Notes: generated by a model not told the origin, from the letters alone. 64,000 bases of DNA from Mytilus galloprovincialis (GCF_965363235.1 NC_134842.1:33666958-33730957), one strand, 5' to 3'; counted from the first letter of the stretch, positions 25,440-39,100 are shown. Translations and numbers: made by a program.

Positions 25440-25960
25440 ATTGTATAGACTACAGTATATTTTCGGTCTTGACAAGTAAGAAGGTAAATGAATTCCAGCC
25501 TTACTACGAGGGAGGAGATGTAGCGGATTTTTTCGTTTCATTTTCCAATCCAATATTTATATCGTCTGTGTTCCTGATAATGTACAAGGATATCCAATGT
25601 TCACAGGATACATTTTCTATATCATGCTTTAGGGTCTGTGTTTTGAACAACTTTATTATTTGCCCTAAGGATACATGTATCACTTAAACTAGAATCGTAT
25701 TCACTAAAGTTTATAAATACTAAAATAAGAAGGTCTGGTATGATTGCCAATGAGACACCTATCATAAAACAAATGACAAATTTACAACTTAAGGTCACTA
25801 TACGACCTTTCACAATTAGTAAAACCTATACTACCATCTTCACTTCTGTAATTGGTTTTATTCAATACAGCTAATTGTCCAAAGGTTATTTATATGATTG
25901 TCAAAATAATTGTAACACCACAAATATATGAATAACCAGTTTGTCTTTTATTTAACAAGA
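25440..25960 (+). repeat. Diverged duplicated block, copy 1
   Basis: Matches 27255-27680 in order: CTTGAC(A/G)AGTA, a GCGGA/GCAGAT block, TATATCGTCTGTGTTCC, GTACAAGG, GGATACATGTAT, TTGTCCAAA(A/G)GTTAT and ACACCACAAATATA. Copy 1 is interrupted at about 25728-25830 by an R4-type repeat. Confidence 0.65.
25728..25830 (+). repeat. Mussel dispersed repeat R4 fragment
   Basis: GGTCTGGTATGATTGCCAAT and GAGACACCTATCATAAAACA match the R4 family (GTGGTATGATTGCCAATGAG type). It is inserted within duplicated block copy 1. Confidence 0.55.
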
Positions 25961-26221
25961 TAATCTTTTAGCCAAACTTGTGTTAAATTTTCCTTCCTTA
26001 GTAACGAGAACGAAATTTTGATATTACATTTATTGTTCATCCCGTTTTCATCTTTCTTTATGTATACAGTTTAAATCACTCTGTGGTTTCTAGTCAATAT
26101 TATTAGAAAGTTCTGTCGGCAACGTTTTAATTTAATTGTATAATAGTATGGTGCCACTACTTAGTTGTCATTGTATCTAGCTCATGGTACATGTTTATCT
26201 ATAGAATCGTAGTGTTGGTCT

Positions 26222-26503
26222 TTAATTGGCTTTGTCCTCAATTAATGATGCCGAGGGGCAAACCTCTCTGAAAGAAGTATCATCTGTTCTAAACATTGGA
26301 GTTGACACCATTTTGTATACAAAGAACATAGTTAGTGGAATTAAAACCAGAACCTTCGCCCCTCTGTTTGGCTTATCATGATTTATGTTTTTGATATATT
26401 TACAGTTGTAAATATTGCTATTCCATGAAGATCTAAGAACATAACCCAACTGATAAACGTACCCCATTATGAAAAACCTGTTCTTTTTCAATTCCCCATT
26501 CAT
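26222..26503 (-). CDS. Unrecognised 93-residue ORF with one membrane segment
   Basis: Starts at ATG 26503 and ends at TAA 26222. Residues about 49-64 (AKVLVLIPLTMFFVYK) are hydrophobic after a basic stretch (HDKPNRG), and the tail is acidic. The layout resembles a type II membrane anchor or an exon of one. GAGAG|GTTTGC inside it could be a weak splice donor. There is no second copy in the window and no domain that I recognise. A chance ORF or a repeat-derived ORF cannot be excluded. Confidence 0.22.
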   Translation of the reverse strand: MNGELKKNRFFIMGYVYQLGYVLRSSWNSNIYNCKYIKNINHDKPNRGAKVLVLIPLTMFFVYKMVSTPMFRTDDTSFREVCPSASLIEDKAN

Positions 26504-26635
26504 GTATCCAAAGGTATTTGTTTAATCACTATCATTGTTCTTCAAATCCTTCAATCCGAACAATTCATGTGCGACCCAGTGACAAGCCATTTATACTTTT
26601 TTTTGCCCACCTTGAAATATCTTGACTGTCCACAC

Positions 26636-26656
26636 AAAAAAAAAAAAAAAAAAAAT
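26636..26656. repeat. Poly-A tract
   Basis: About 20 consecutive A. No target duplication or retroelement tail could be defined beside it. Confidence 0.9.
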
Positions 26657-27254
26657 CAGTAATTAATGTCACATGGGTCAAGATCTTTAATTGTTTTTAC
26701 ATAGGCGGTAATGGTAACGTTTTTTCCTCAACTCAGTCCGTATCGTAAACTTGGATATGTATGATAGTTCGTTTCGAAGCTGTGACATTTTCACATATGT
26801 GGTTAAATTTTCGGGTTACGAAGTGAGATTACTTTTTCCGTATATAAGCATACCCCGAACATCCTTTTGTGATGCGGCTCCTTGTGGTAAAATATCCCCT
26901 TTTAACACAATAAGTTCTTTGAAAATTTAATACTTTAAACACATTTAATAGCTCTATAGTTTTTACACATTTATTCTATGTTCCTCTACTTTCCTAATCA
27001 CCACAAATGGTTAAGTTCAGTCATTTGCAAAAAATAGAAACATGTCCAATATCACTACACAGAGATATTTTCTTTACACGTGACTTTTTAGTTCCTCGTT
27101 TGGAGGCGCATTAGGGATTTTGTCCCACATACGTTTTTATACTCCTTTGTGTTGGATTAATGCACTACGTCAATCCAATTTTAGAATGTTTCAAAAGTTC
27201 AAAAAGTATAGAAAGTTTCAAAAATTGTCACACGTGCAGGTGATCGTCATATAT
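26657..27254. other. Spacer without recognisable features
   Basis: AT-rich unique DNA. I see no coding signal on either strand. Confidence 0.5.
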
Positions 27255-27680
27255 GTTCGGACTTGACGAGTATGCATTCTGGTGGTGAATAAATTCCCGC
27301 CTTTTCACAAGGGCGGAGAACTAGCAGATATTTCTTTTATTTATATATCGTCTGTGTTCCAGTTATAGTACAAGGGTATTTAATTGTCCACATGATACCT
27401 TTACTAGCAAATTTTAGGTTCCGTGTTTCTTACAAGGTTAAATGTATCATTAGACCTCAGGATACATGTATAAATTCCACTTGAATACTTGAGTTAGTCA
27501 ATGTTAACTTCTGTTAACATTTCATTTACCATACGACATATTGTCCAAAAGTTATGTTCATTGTTGTCAAACTTAATGTTACACCACAAATATAGTAAAA
27601 TTATTACTTTTTTGTCTTGTGGGTTATTATATCTACTAGTCCATATTGTTTACCTATATCTCAGTACCACAACCAATTAC
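27255..27680 (+). repeat. Diverged duplicated block, copy 2
   Basis: Partner of 25440-25960, lying about 1.8 kb downstream and lacking the R4 insertion. It carries the same GTCTGTGTTCC and GGATACATGTAT landmarks. Confidence 0.65.
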
Positions 27681-27791
27681 ATATGAGACAGGTTTCTTTT
27701 TCTTTCTTTCTCAGCAACATAGCAATTTAACCGCTTATGTTGTGTAAAATACTCAACCTATACGATATTTATAAAGGTAAACAAGTAAACA

Positions 27792-28060
27792 TACTGAACT
27801 CCAAGGGAAATTCAAAACGGAAAGTCCTTTGTCAACAGGAAAAATCTAAAGCTCTAACTCATTAAACGAATCGAAACAACTGTCATAGTTCTGACTTTGT
27901 CCATGCCTTTCCTCGTCTATGGTGGACTTAACCTGGCTTTCTACCTAATTAAACTTCTCACTACTAAGAACGTCGCATAAAATTGCATTATAATGACAAG
28001 AAACAATGAGAAAAACAAACAGATGTACTAGTCAAAAAGCCAAAACTTGTGGTAAAGTAG
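27792..28060 (+). repeat. Mussel dispersed repeat R2, plus orientation
   Basis: From TACTGAACTCCAAGGG through TTAAACGAATCGAAACAACT and TAAAATTGCATTATAATGAC. Moderately diverged. Confidence 0.65.
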
Positions 28061-28289
28061 TCAATATTGTTTTATACCCTTAATAACTTTAGAAACAAAT
28101 AATTATTTCCACAAAGAAAAAAATGGCATATAGACATTCTTTAATTTAAGTAAAAATGCTCACAGGCCTCAGCATTTGACTTTTTATTTAGTCTTGGCAA
28201 CGTTAGAAAATATAGAGCTGCGCTATGAGCGCATGATACGAACGTCGCTTTTAAAGAATAAAGTTCCATAACTTTAGAAATCTGAAAGC

Positions 28290-28311
28290 AACTATATATA
28301 TATATATATAT
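28290..28311. repeat. Short (TA)n microsatellite
   Basis: About ten TA units. Confidence 0.85.
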
Positions 28312-28544
28312 TGAATTTAAACACGTGCGTCGTCTGTTTTTGTAGAACTTTTCTCGGCATTCTGTGAATAAAATGCGTTGTACGTCATTAAAAAACGTGT
28401 TCTCCGAGAATTGGAAACACGAAGATTTGCAATGGATTGGTTAATGATCTATTTAAGACATTTTGAGTATAAAGTTAACAAACAATTATATTGGCTGAAT
28501 AATAGTCTGATAAATTACACATTCCCGTATATTAGGTATTGTAA

Positions 28545-29170
28545 GGTAGCACTCCACAGTTAGGTGTGTAGTTTCGCATTTTGGCCCATGTGAAGTTTTC
28601 AAATAGGATAGCCAGTGTAGAATAAAATTATTTTTTGGGATAGCTGAAGATTAAAATAGCCTTCATAGTCGGTTTATAGGAACAACAAGATTATGTACTG
28701 TTTGTTATATGGGCTGTTTTCTGTATGACAGTCCGTATTTTTGTATCCATACAAAATATTGGTCCGGCAATTATTGTGATGATTTTTTCCAACTTTGCGA
28801 TTCAATTTTACGAAAAAATGAGGTTAAAGACATCCATTTTTTATATGATCATTTTGGACATTACTATCAACAGTTTCTGAAAAGGTATCACTCACAGGCA
28901 TTGGAATTCTAGTTTGAACCAAATTTTAGGGGTTTGCAATATTTTATGGTAAATAAATGCAGAATGTTGCCATGGATACATAAAAAAGGAATTATATTTT
29001 ACCATTTTAACTTATAGAAATCAAATCTATAGAAGATACCGATTACATACATGTGCACAATCATAACACAAACAGTTAGGTAAATGTATCAGAAAGCCAG
29101 GAATAGAAGATGATAAAACATTTTTTGTTTCAATTTTAATGTTTTTTTTTTCTAATTGTGGAGTGCTACC
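28545..29170. mobile_element. 626 bp DNA transposon, PIF/Harbinger-like ends
   Basis: The left end GGTAGCACTCCACAGTTAG and the complement of the right end GGTAGCACTCCACAATTAG are 19 bp inverted repeats with one mismatch. TAA stands immediately outside both ends (28542-28544 and 29171-29173). A 3 bp TAA/TTA duplication is typical of PIF/Harbinger elements. The inside holds only a 67-residue ORF (28709-28912, plus) with no transposase signature, so the element is probably non-autonomous. Confidence 0.75.
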
Positions 29171-29217
29171 TAAAGTGTGCTAAAAGTAAACAGTCCCTTT
29201 ACAAATGGTAAAATTAA

Positions 29218-29315
29218 AAACTCCAACACATCAAACGAATTGAAATCAAGTGTCATATTCCTGACTTGATAATGACATTTCATTGGATAGAAAGTTGTGG
29301 ATTAAAGCAGGTCGG
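29218..29315 (+). repeat. R2 repeat fragment
   Basis: CTCCAACACATCAAACGAAT followed by TCATATTCCTGACTTG is the middle of the R2 family only. Confidence 0.6.
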
Positions 29316-29439
29316 TCAATATAAAGAAGAATTCAGTGCTTAAATAAATGTTATTTTTTATATAGTTTTTTTTTTGTCATGTGTTGTCACATTTTTTATA
29401 ACCATCTATGCTGATATGGAGAGGATGTAATGGTATAGG

Positions 29440-30990
29440 GTCGAAACATTTGGTGAAGGTTGGAACCATCTGAAGAAATCAAAGTACTGGCAGGGAGCAA
29501 CAGAGATTCAGAGATGAAGGAAGATTAACAGCTAAATGACATATGACAGCAGAAAAGCAGAATGCCATCATCTGTCAAACACACCATTTCTTTTGAGAAA
29601 CCAGTGACCATGTCGAAAGGCTGATGAAGACTAGGAAAGACCAGATACGCTTGCAAGACATCTGACAGTCGGGGACATACTGGCAAGGGCACTCAGGATC
29701 AGCTACCCTCAGTGTGGTTTCTATGAGGAAAACTCAGCGACAGCTAAGACACAGAATTATGAAGTACATCCTTAGACTCTTTCGATGGGGAGAGATTGAG
29801 AGGTGTTACCAGATATATTAAACGACAACGACCAAGAATTGTAAACAGACAACGACACTAATGGTGCAAAGGACTTTGACAGGAGAGAAAGTAGATGATA
29901 AATACCATTGTAGAAAGATCTACAAGAACAAAAAAGGCTTATTAATTCATCAGTCACGGTCTTGATGCAGTCGCACACATATATTTGGAGAGACGTCTGA
30001 TAAACCTAGCCAGGACACAAACCAAAGTGCAAGGAATCTTTCAGCATCAGTATCATCCTACAACAGCGGCCAAAGCTTGAATTGTGTTGAGTACATCCAC
30101 AGCAAAAGAGACATCACATCGAAAAGAAAGGTACCACTGGGGCCTAATGCAGAGATCTAAACGATGATTCAGGAGTAATTCTGGAAACATCACTTCAACA
30201 ATGTGTTAAGTGGAGGAAAGAAATACGTCTGACTATTCTAGTTTATTACATTGTGGGAAGAAATTTGTAGTTAAGGTGAGAAAAGAAAAGAAAAGAAGTC
30301 AAGCCGACGCCACACAAGAGAGAACAGAAAATTAAAACGCTAATGAAGGAGCTCAAAGCCTTAACAGGCGGTAGGAGATAAAAGCAATTATATCAGTTAA
30401 CCAAAGCTTGTCTGACAGACAGTATTAGAAATGAATTAAGAAGAAAACAGTAACAACGTCATCCCATATTCAACCAAGATGGATAAATTTTGTAGAGGAA
30501 GAGCTAGTCTCGTGAGCCAGGACGAAACTTAAGCTAAAAAAGTCAATATCAATGATCCCGAGAAGGGGTAGTCTACAACAAAGTTCCAGTTTAGGCCCAA
30601 ATGGGACGAAATATCAACAATCGTAGATAACCGTATTAAGTGCCTTCATAAATGGGTTGATGACACCATAAAGACGACAACTGCGTGAAGACAGCAGAAA
30701 CAAGGGTTGCAGAATGACTTATGAAGGTAGACAAGAGTAGATTGTCTGGGAAGTATAAGGCTTGGATATAACAACATCGGTTGCTGTCAAGACTGATATG
30801 AATTCCTTATGGTCTTTGAAATGACAACAACAACGGTCAAAGCCGTAGAAAGAAAGATAAACTGTCCCTCAGAAGATGGCTAGAAGAATAACCACGTTTT
30901 ACAGCCATAAGTCTTTAAGGTCGATCATCACAAATCTGGGTACCTATGATATAAACTTTTGAGGTGTACAAGGTATCAAAGAGCTTGATA
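29440..30990 (+). pseudogene. Decayed non-LTR retroelement-type coding region
   Basis: Less AT-rich than its surroundings and shattered by stops. One frame reads KIYKNKKGLLIHQS (near 29917-29958), close to the zinc-knuckle GLxIHQ stretch upstream of reverse transcriptase in some invertebrate LINE ORFs. Another frame near 30301-30360 reads HKREQKIKTLMKELKALTGG, like the basic linker in the same proteins. No RT catalytic motif was recovered. All frames contain stops, so it is dead. The assignment rests on these two stretches only. Confidence 0.42.
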
Positions 30991-31193
30991 AGCCCTTGAG
31001 AGACAATGGTGTTTCTTTCTTTTCTAATCAAAGAGTGGGCATAATCTTTGCCCCCTCCCTATCCCTATGATTCTGCCATTGAAGCCAATTGATCAAATAA
31101 TATTCGTGCACAAACTTTGTCGTTTAAAACTATGAAAAAGAATGTGTTCTTTTTTCCTTGGAACTTTTTATGTTATTCAGTGTACAATGTGAA

Positions 31194-31560
31194 ATAAAAT
31201 TGAGAATGGAAATGGGGAATGTGCCAAAGAGACAACAACCTGACCATAGAGCAGACAACAGCAGAAGGTCACCAACAGGTCTTCAATGCAACGAGAAATT
31301 CTCGCACCCGGAGGCGTCCTTCAGCTGGCCCCTATACAAATATATACTGGTTCAGTGATAATGAACCCCATACTAAACTCCAAATTGTACACAAGAAACT
31401 AAAGTTAAAATAATACAAGACTAACAGAGGCCAGAGGCCCTGACTTGGGACAGGCGCAAACATGCGGCGAGGTTAAACATGTTTGTGAGATCTCAACCCT
31501 CCTGAGTGAATCTGTTGTATTTGAGAAAATCCCATACCGTAAAGTTGGCTATCAGAGGCC
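31194..31560 (+). repeat. Mussel dispersed repeat R3, plus orientation
   Basis: TTGAGAATGGAAATGGGGAA, GACAACAACCTGACC, CTTCAATGCAACGAGAAATT and GGCCAGAGGCCCTGACTTGG are hallmarks of a very common mussel repeat. ORFs at 31158-31358, 31219-31413 and 31445-31630 are chance readings. Other members are at 33836-34098 (+), 38965-39085 and 48010-48145 (-). Confidence 0.8.
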
Positions 31561-32039
31561 CCAGAATACAAAAAATAACGGTATAATTTATAACAAAAGA
31601 ATTTACTACAAACACATACTACAAACATGAACAAACGACAACCACAGAACTATAGGTTCCTTAATACGGAGGGCAAATTAAGAATGTGGCAGGGTGTAAT
31701 GTAAGTTATAGTGCAGACTAAATATTAACAAAAATATCTATCTTATTTTACCTTAATTTACATCACTCAGAAAAAATTTCCATTGTACACAGAAGAACAG
31801 AAAATTATACAAGCAAACAGAAACACCTTCTTTTTCATATTCTTCGATGTAACGATGGCATTGCTTGCCTTTCTTTCTCTGCGTATTTTGTGTTGATATA
31901 ATGAGACATGCCTTTTTAACTGAGTTTGATAATTTGTTCATAGATTGTACTATTACGTTTTTGTCCCAGGATTGGGATAGGGTTGAGCTCCAGTAAACAT
32001 GTTTATTCCTACCATATACTGTATGTCATTTCCGAAGTA

Positions 32040-32270
32040 GGGAGCTTGTAATTCAGATGCTGTATATAATATTTGTATTTTGTTAATCTTACATAATTCA
32101 GGCTGTTAGTTTTCTCGTTTGAATTATTTTACATTTTTCATGCTATGAAGAATGGGTTTTGTGCGTTGTTGGAGCCCGTACTGTGACCTTCAATTGTTAC
32201 TTTTTATGGCATTGTGTCACTGGTGAAAAGTTGTCCCAATGGCAATGGTACCACATCTTCCTATTTTTAT
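32040..32270 (+). repeat. Mussel dispersed repeat R1
   Basis: Starts near GGGAGCTTGTAATTCAGATG, passes through GTTAGTTTTCTCGTTTGAAT and ends near GGTACCACATCTTCCTA. Confidence 0.7.
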
Positions 32271-32279
32271 GAAGGTATA

Positions 32280-33137
32280 CAATCAGTTTATTAGTACAGC
32301 CAAAACAATGGCTAATCATCATGTGGATTGATTTAAACAAACAAACTTAAAAGAAAACAAGAAACAAGAAATACAAGAAAATAGTCACTACAACTTTGTG
32401 GCTAACAACTTTATTGTAAAACAAATTAACAGTTCATGGCATATGACTTTGTTGCTGCCCTACATATACCAGCAGTAAGTAAGTAAGAATATTAATTATG
32501 ACACAGTAAAAAAAACGTATTTGAAAATGAGGATGCACGGAAGTTCTCCTTCTTTAAATATTTGTTGCCACCTTAAACCAATTAGCTCTCCAATGTCGAA
32601 GTCTTGTCGGATCGTAAGGCAATAAGTACCTTTTTTAGTTATGAAATGTGTATATTCTAGTATTTGAGCCTCATATATACATAAAATGCGAAGTTGGTGG
32701 AATATATCAACCAAAGATGCAAACAACCAAAATACAATTGGATCAATATATATGTTAATAAAAGTATTACTTTTTGTCTGTTACTTTGGCCGTTAGAACT
32801 TTTCAAAACTCTTAACTCTTTTTAAGTCAAAATAAAAATAGAAAATTGTCTGTTAATAGAAAAAAAATTGTATAATTGTCACCAAATGCAATTAAAAAAT
32901 CAACAAAAAAAAGTTTCTAAAAAAACAAATAAGCATAGGTTAGCTCAAAATCAACCAGTTTATATCTAATTAGGTATTTAAAAAACATACATAAAAAAAG
33001 ATATCATTTCAAAGCAAACAATGTATACATGTACCATTAGGTTTTCTTTTGTGTGATATCTCGAACAGTTTATAATGAACATTATACTAAGCTATGTAAC
33101 ATAAAGTTAAGATATAGTAGTGTTTTGTATAGCGCTA
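32280..33137. other. Region 3' to the microexon gene
   Basis: Probably contains the 3' untranslated region of the minus-strand gene ending at 33138. A clear AATAAA was not found close to the stop; a TATAAA variant lies near 33068 on the minus strand. The minus-strand ORF at 32496-32726 (76 residues) has no recognisable motif and is left uncalled. Confidence 0.4.
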
Positions 33138-36100
33138 TTACACTCTTGGAGGTCCTTGTGGTTCAGATTGATGTTCTTCGCCCTGTGGACGTGGTTGATG
33201 AGTATTTGGTCCCGGCTGGTGTCGTCCCTTAAACATCTGTATGGTATATGAAAGAAAGCAAAATATTCAAATTTATTAAATAGTATAAGAATTATTTATT
33301 TAAAAAAAAAAATACATTGTGTTTGCAGAATATATAGTAATTTATTTTATATTACAAATGGACTCCAGCTACACATTCAAAGTAAACCTCACACAAAATA
33401 AGGGTCTTAAATATAGACACTTTTGATTTGTATCCTTTTAGATTTGTATATGATTTGCTTTAATCACTTTTCGTGTCGAGTCTTCCTGATGTTAATGACA
33501 GATAACTGATATTTTTGTTAAATAAATTCACAAGTTTTAACTTATTTTTTTTCTAACCTATACGGGAATAGATTGCCTAAGCCGTATTTTGGCACTTTTC
33601 TTCTGAATTTTCGATTTTTCATTCCCTTCAATGTCATTTTTGATTTGGCCTTTCGACTGTTCTGATTTGAGCGCCACTGATGGAACGCGCATCTTGGGTA
33701 CACAACTATATACTTCTGGTATCTTTGATAAATTTTATTCATATTTTGGATGATTTAGAGCTGCATATATTGTAGGAACACCTGTCTATTATCGAAGACA
33801 GCTGCCTGGTGCTTTTTTTATTTTTTTTTTATTAAAATTGAGAATGGAAATGGGGAATGTGCCAAAGAGACAACAACCCGACCCGCACAGAGCAGACAAC
33901 AGCAGAAGGTCACCAACAGGTCTTCAATGCAACGAGAAACTCTCGCACCCGGAGGCGTTCCTCAGCTGACCCCTAAACAAATATATACTGGTTCAGTGAT
34001 AATGAACACCATACCAAACTCCAAATTGTACACAAGAAACTAAAAGTTAAAATAATACAAGACTAAAAAAGGCCAGAGGCTCCTGACTTGGGATATTTGT
34101 GTCTTTAGGTTAATGACGTCTATCATACATCTCCGTAAAATCAAACTGATAAAATTATTCAGAAGCATATATTATGCACAAGTAAAAGTTTTTTTTATCT
34201 TTTTTTAAAGATGGTATTAGTATGTATATGACGTATCCGTATCTTTAATAATCAAATAAATTTCAAAACATCATGTATATCTGAAATATAATACTCACAT
34301 TATATAGAATGCCAGCTCGGTTTTGCGAATTGTCTGGGGCTTTAGTTTGATCTTCACCCTAAAAGAAGTCGGAAAACAAATAGGAGCGTACATTATATAT
34401 ATATATAAGGCTTCTTAAAATAACAAAGTTTACAGGCGGAAACCCGGTTGAAATAGAACAAAAGAATCGAAGCTCTTTGTTAGAGAAGGCGATAAATGCT
34501 TACTGTAATGTTTACTATAGTAACAAAAAAAAAAAAAAAAATAAAAGTTAATAGAAACAAATCAAATGACAATTTTCTTCTCAATTACGAAGTGTTCTAT
34601 TATAAAAACACCATTTGCATAAGGTTTCAATTTATCTATTACATAATTAAGCAGAACAATTAAATATCAAGTCGACGACATGGGTATCTATCAAGTTGGA
34701 TACAGTAAATACATAACCTCCGATTTTTTTGAAAAAATTACCACGGACGGAGAACATATCAATCTAATAGTTCAGTAATTTTCGTGTCTGCCCTTCCATT
34801 ATGTGACTCAAGAAAAAATTCTAAAAAAATGGGTAACAATTGTATCGAAAAGAGAAAATCGAGTGCACCTTTTTATGTTAGGGCGTGTTTGAGTTGAATA
34901 TTTTGTCTAGAAAACGTACAAAGCAAGAATATTTGATACATCATCTCGCTTCAGATTCTATCATTTTTATATATCAAACCTACAGGTTGACCTTATTACA
35001 TACAAAAATCACAGTACTAAAAGATGAAATATATGGGTCAAGTGAAATACCTATCTTATGAATCATAAAAACAGAGTAGGTGTGTTCAAATAGCTATTTT
35101 TTTTTTACTAAAAGTACTTGACGACAGTCTTTCAAGTTGGATGATGAAAATGCATATCTTCGAAAAAAAAAAAAATTGTGTGTGATAACTAAAGGTTTAT
35201 AGTCTTCAACCACTAAAAAAATCTAGTCTGCCCTTCCACGAAATATTTAATTATAATTTTTTTAAATGTTTATGAATTTTCAAAAATTCCACCTGACAAC
35301 CGATTAGACAATAGTTTTAAGTTGAATCAATGCAGATACGATCATTAACTGATGCTCATTAGCTAGTAGATACATTTGTCTTTTAAAATACAACTTACAT
35401 ATAAGGATCGTAATGGTGCTATGCGGACAAATTTATCGGTTTTCAAGAGCAAAATTGACAGCGCGTCATCCCTACAATGGCTTCCATTTATACGATTGTA
35501 AAAATGAACTGGCGTAATGGGGAGATAATTTTGACGAAGTAGAATCCTGACTGTAAACATACAAAAAATGTTCAGTGTTATTACAATGTTTAAAAGCATT
35601 TTCCTATGTGTAACTTTCACCGACGCACAAACCACACATTTTTGGAATGAAAAAAAAATACGACTTGCCATACAGATATATCAATTTATTTCATGTTTTG
35701 TCCAGAATTCAAAATATGGTACTATGTTAAGCTTGCTGGGATAAAGAGAACATTTAAGGAATGACTGTAATATTTTTTTCTGTCTATGAAGAAATAACAT
35801 AAAAAATTTGGTGCACACTGAATAACGCGCGTAGCGGGTTATTTAACAGTGTGCACCACATTTTTTATGTTATTTCGAATAGACAGAAAAATTTTTACAG
35901 TCATTTCTTATAATTTAATTCTAAATTCCATTTTAAACCGTAGAAAACCATGAAAAAACGTTGATGACGTCACGGTCACATGACTAAATTTTGTCTATGG
36001 GCTCATAACAAAATAACGTCAGCCAATCAGAAGACGCGTTACATCCAAAATTAAATTATTTCCTATTAAATGCAACTAACATTTTTATAATGTCAGCAGC

Positions 36101-39100
36101 TGTGTGATTTAATCTGCCAAATATTAAGTTACTTACAGTCTCTACTTCAACTTTATGCCAATCCGTTTCTTCTACGTGATCACGTGGCAACTGCAACAAA
36201 ATTAAAACATTCATCAATTAAATGGTTTTTTTATCTTACACTTTTACTATTGATTTATATATGCCTAATTGGTATAATAAATTTGTAGTATAGTTCCGGA
36301 GTGTAAGTTTTTTTTAAACTAGCCAATCTGAATCAAAGACTGATTGTAGCAGCAATTTGATTTATGCGACCAAAAGTGAACATTTTGTAGAAGAGATCCG
36401 TTCGTTTGGTTATACTGACAATTTGCATTGTAGTTCGAGATACAAAAAAAAAAGACAAACATGTGATTATCTGAAGGGTTTCAAGTGATCTGAATCCATG
36501 CTTTCCTTACCAGTAATCCTGATGAACATTAATCAGCACGGAGATCGTCTATAAGGATAGTCCAATCCCCAATCCCCAAATGATTCAAAACATTTCGGTT
36601 TAATGTTTTAGAGGATAAAATTTGAAATTCTAATATGACGTGCTTCTTTTTCTTTGTGAACAAACCCATGCTCTAGATCCAATAAAATTTGTTTGCACAT
36701 GTGTATATTGACTTTTTCAGAATAATGAATTTGATCAAATTATCATGCACTTAATATATTTCCTTAACTTTAAAACACTTTCAAACTCTTAAATGGTGCA
36801 CATGATGTTTCTTATTCATTTATTATGACTGTAATGTGTTGCATTCCAAAATTGACATATTTGACCTAGATACGACAAACGTTCATGCTGGCTGTTCAAA
36901 CTCCTCTCTCTGAAAAATCACAGTGACAGCCGTTTGCTTCTTTAAAAACAAAAAAGGGAGGTTCATGGAAGAGCCTACACAAACGCTTTTACACTTATAC
37001 TTATCGGACATAGAAATTACCTTAATATTGTCCTATTCAGAATCGTAATAATTGATGCAAGCTATACTTTATTGTAGTTTTAACATGGGTAGGCATTATA
37101 TTCGTGTTATTTTAGCCCTCACTATCGCTAGGGCAAAAATAATCACGAATATAATACCTACCCATATTAAAACTACAATAAAGTATAGCTTGCATCAATT
37201 ATATCTTAAATAAGTCAAAGATACATTTAGCCTCTAGTGATTGGAAACAAATAACTAATATTTGTACGGAACTTGATACTTTTTTTCTGAAACATTTCCT
37301 GATGAATGGACAAAAATTTTCAGGGAATATGTTATAAAAAACAACAATGGAGAACTATGTACCAAAGATCCCGATAAATTTGCAACCCAATCAGTACTTA
37401 ATTAAGAAACTTTGTAAGGGTTTTTACAAAATAAACCACTTAAAGTTTCAAAAATTGAAAACTTTGTTCATTTTGGATTTGGAGTAACGGACCTCCTTAC
37501 AAAAGGAATCTTAATGGTTAATTGCATATCTAATTTTGTTTTACATACTTGTGTGTTCTTTGATCGTATTTCAGCTGATCCTCCCTGGAGGGGAATATAC
37601 TCTCCACGCTCATCTGTAATACGATATTATTGTTTTGTAATAATTCATTTTTGGGATTGATTGGCAACATTTTTATGTTTACTGGGCAAATGTTTATATT
37701 TCCGAGTCATGCTTTAGGATTGTTAATTTGTCTGTGAGGCCTTGTTGTGTTTTCTATTTTCAAGAGTTTTGTGTGTTTTTGAAATTAAATGTGAATTCCA
37801 CAGCAGAATTATATCAATTTTACCCTATCATTGGTAGGTGAACTCATTGACAACAACATTTGTCAAAGAACACAAAGCTCAGTCGCCATAACAGCAGTTG
37901 CTTTTACAATACATGTATTCCCTTTTATGTATAAAAATATGATTGTTAAGATTTGTTATTGCCTGTAATTAATCATCAGTAAATTTGAAAGAAAACTAGA
38001 TGGTAATTCTAATTTAAATTAAGGTTGAAAATACAGACTGGATTTAGATATCAGTTATTAGACAATTTGATTATCTTAGATTGTGTTGTTCTGTTGCTTG
38101 GTTGCTGTCGATGTTTAAACATCGTGTCTCTTTGTGTTTACATGATGAAGATATGCTTATAATAAATTGTTTAGAAACTTACTGACTAATCCCAAGGGTC
38201 CTCTGGGGTCGGAAACTGAAAAAAAAAAATAACATCGGTAAAATTTGAATCGTCTACATTGTGAACTAGATTTGTGGATGCCATTTTATTTCATTTCGAC
38301 GAATTACATCATAACAGATATAGATTGTAAGTATTAATCATTTGACTATAATCTTTTTTTTTATATACACCCGACCTAAAAACGCAGAAAAAGATAACTT
38401 CTTTAACAGATATATTAAAATTTTATTACATATGCATACAAAGTTATTGATAACTAGTTTTCACCTTTTTTTGGTTTCTAGAAACCAAAGGGATAATAAG
38501 TTGTAAATGCATGACCTTTTGACATTGAAGACTGCAATGTCAGAATTTTTACGGTGTGCGTTTGTAACGATAAATATATCCATACTCACATATATGCTTT
38601 GCATTTGCCTCTTCTATGTTATCAACTAGAACGAAAACAAATTAAACTTTATTGACAAGAAGAAAAACATTAAAAAAAAACAGCCTGTATGTTGAATAAA
38701 TACAATGGGATGCAGGTGAGCAAACAATACAGGTACTTTGACAGTACTTTATAAGATTACAAATCGTTTTTTTTTTTCATTTTTACACGAATATATACCC
38801 CCTTTTTACTTTCATCGACCAACTTTGCGTACGTTCAATAATCTTAAGTCTATTGGAATTAGTGTTAATGTGCTTAAAGTTAAACAAGTAATGCATATAA
38901 ATCACCTGGAATAAGATGATTTCAAAAAATTGATAAAATATTTGAATTAAAATGCAAAACTGCCAGAATCAAACTCCGGGTGCGGGAATTTCTCGCTGCA
39001 TTGAATACCTGTTGGTGATCTTCTGTTGTTGTCTGTTCTATGGTCGGGTTGTTGTCGCTTTGACACGTTTCCCATTTACATTCTCAATTTAACATTCAAT

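Noticed and set aside
29614..29640. Hammerhead-ribozyme-like words CTGATGA and GAAA
   Set aside because: The sequence between them cannot form stem II, and stems I and III are absent.
31158..31630. Three overlapping plus-strand ORFs of 61-66 residues
   Set aside because: All are readings of the R3 dispersed repeat.
33542..33742. Minus-strand ORF of 66 basic residues in intron 10
   Set aside because: It has no acceptor/donor pair that would include it in frame. It is probably intronic chance sequence.
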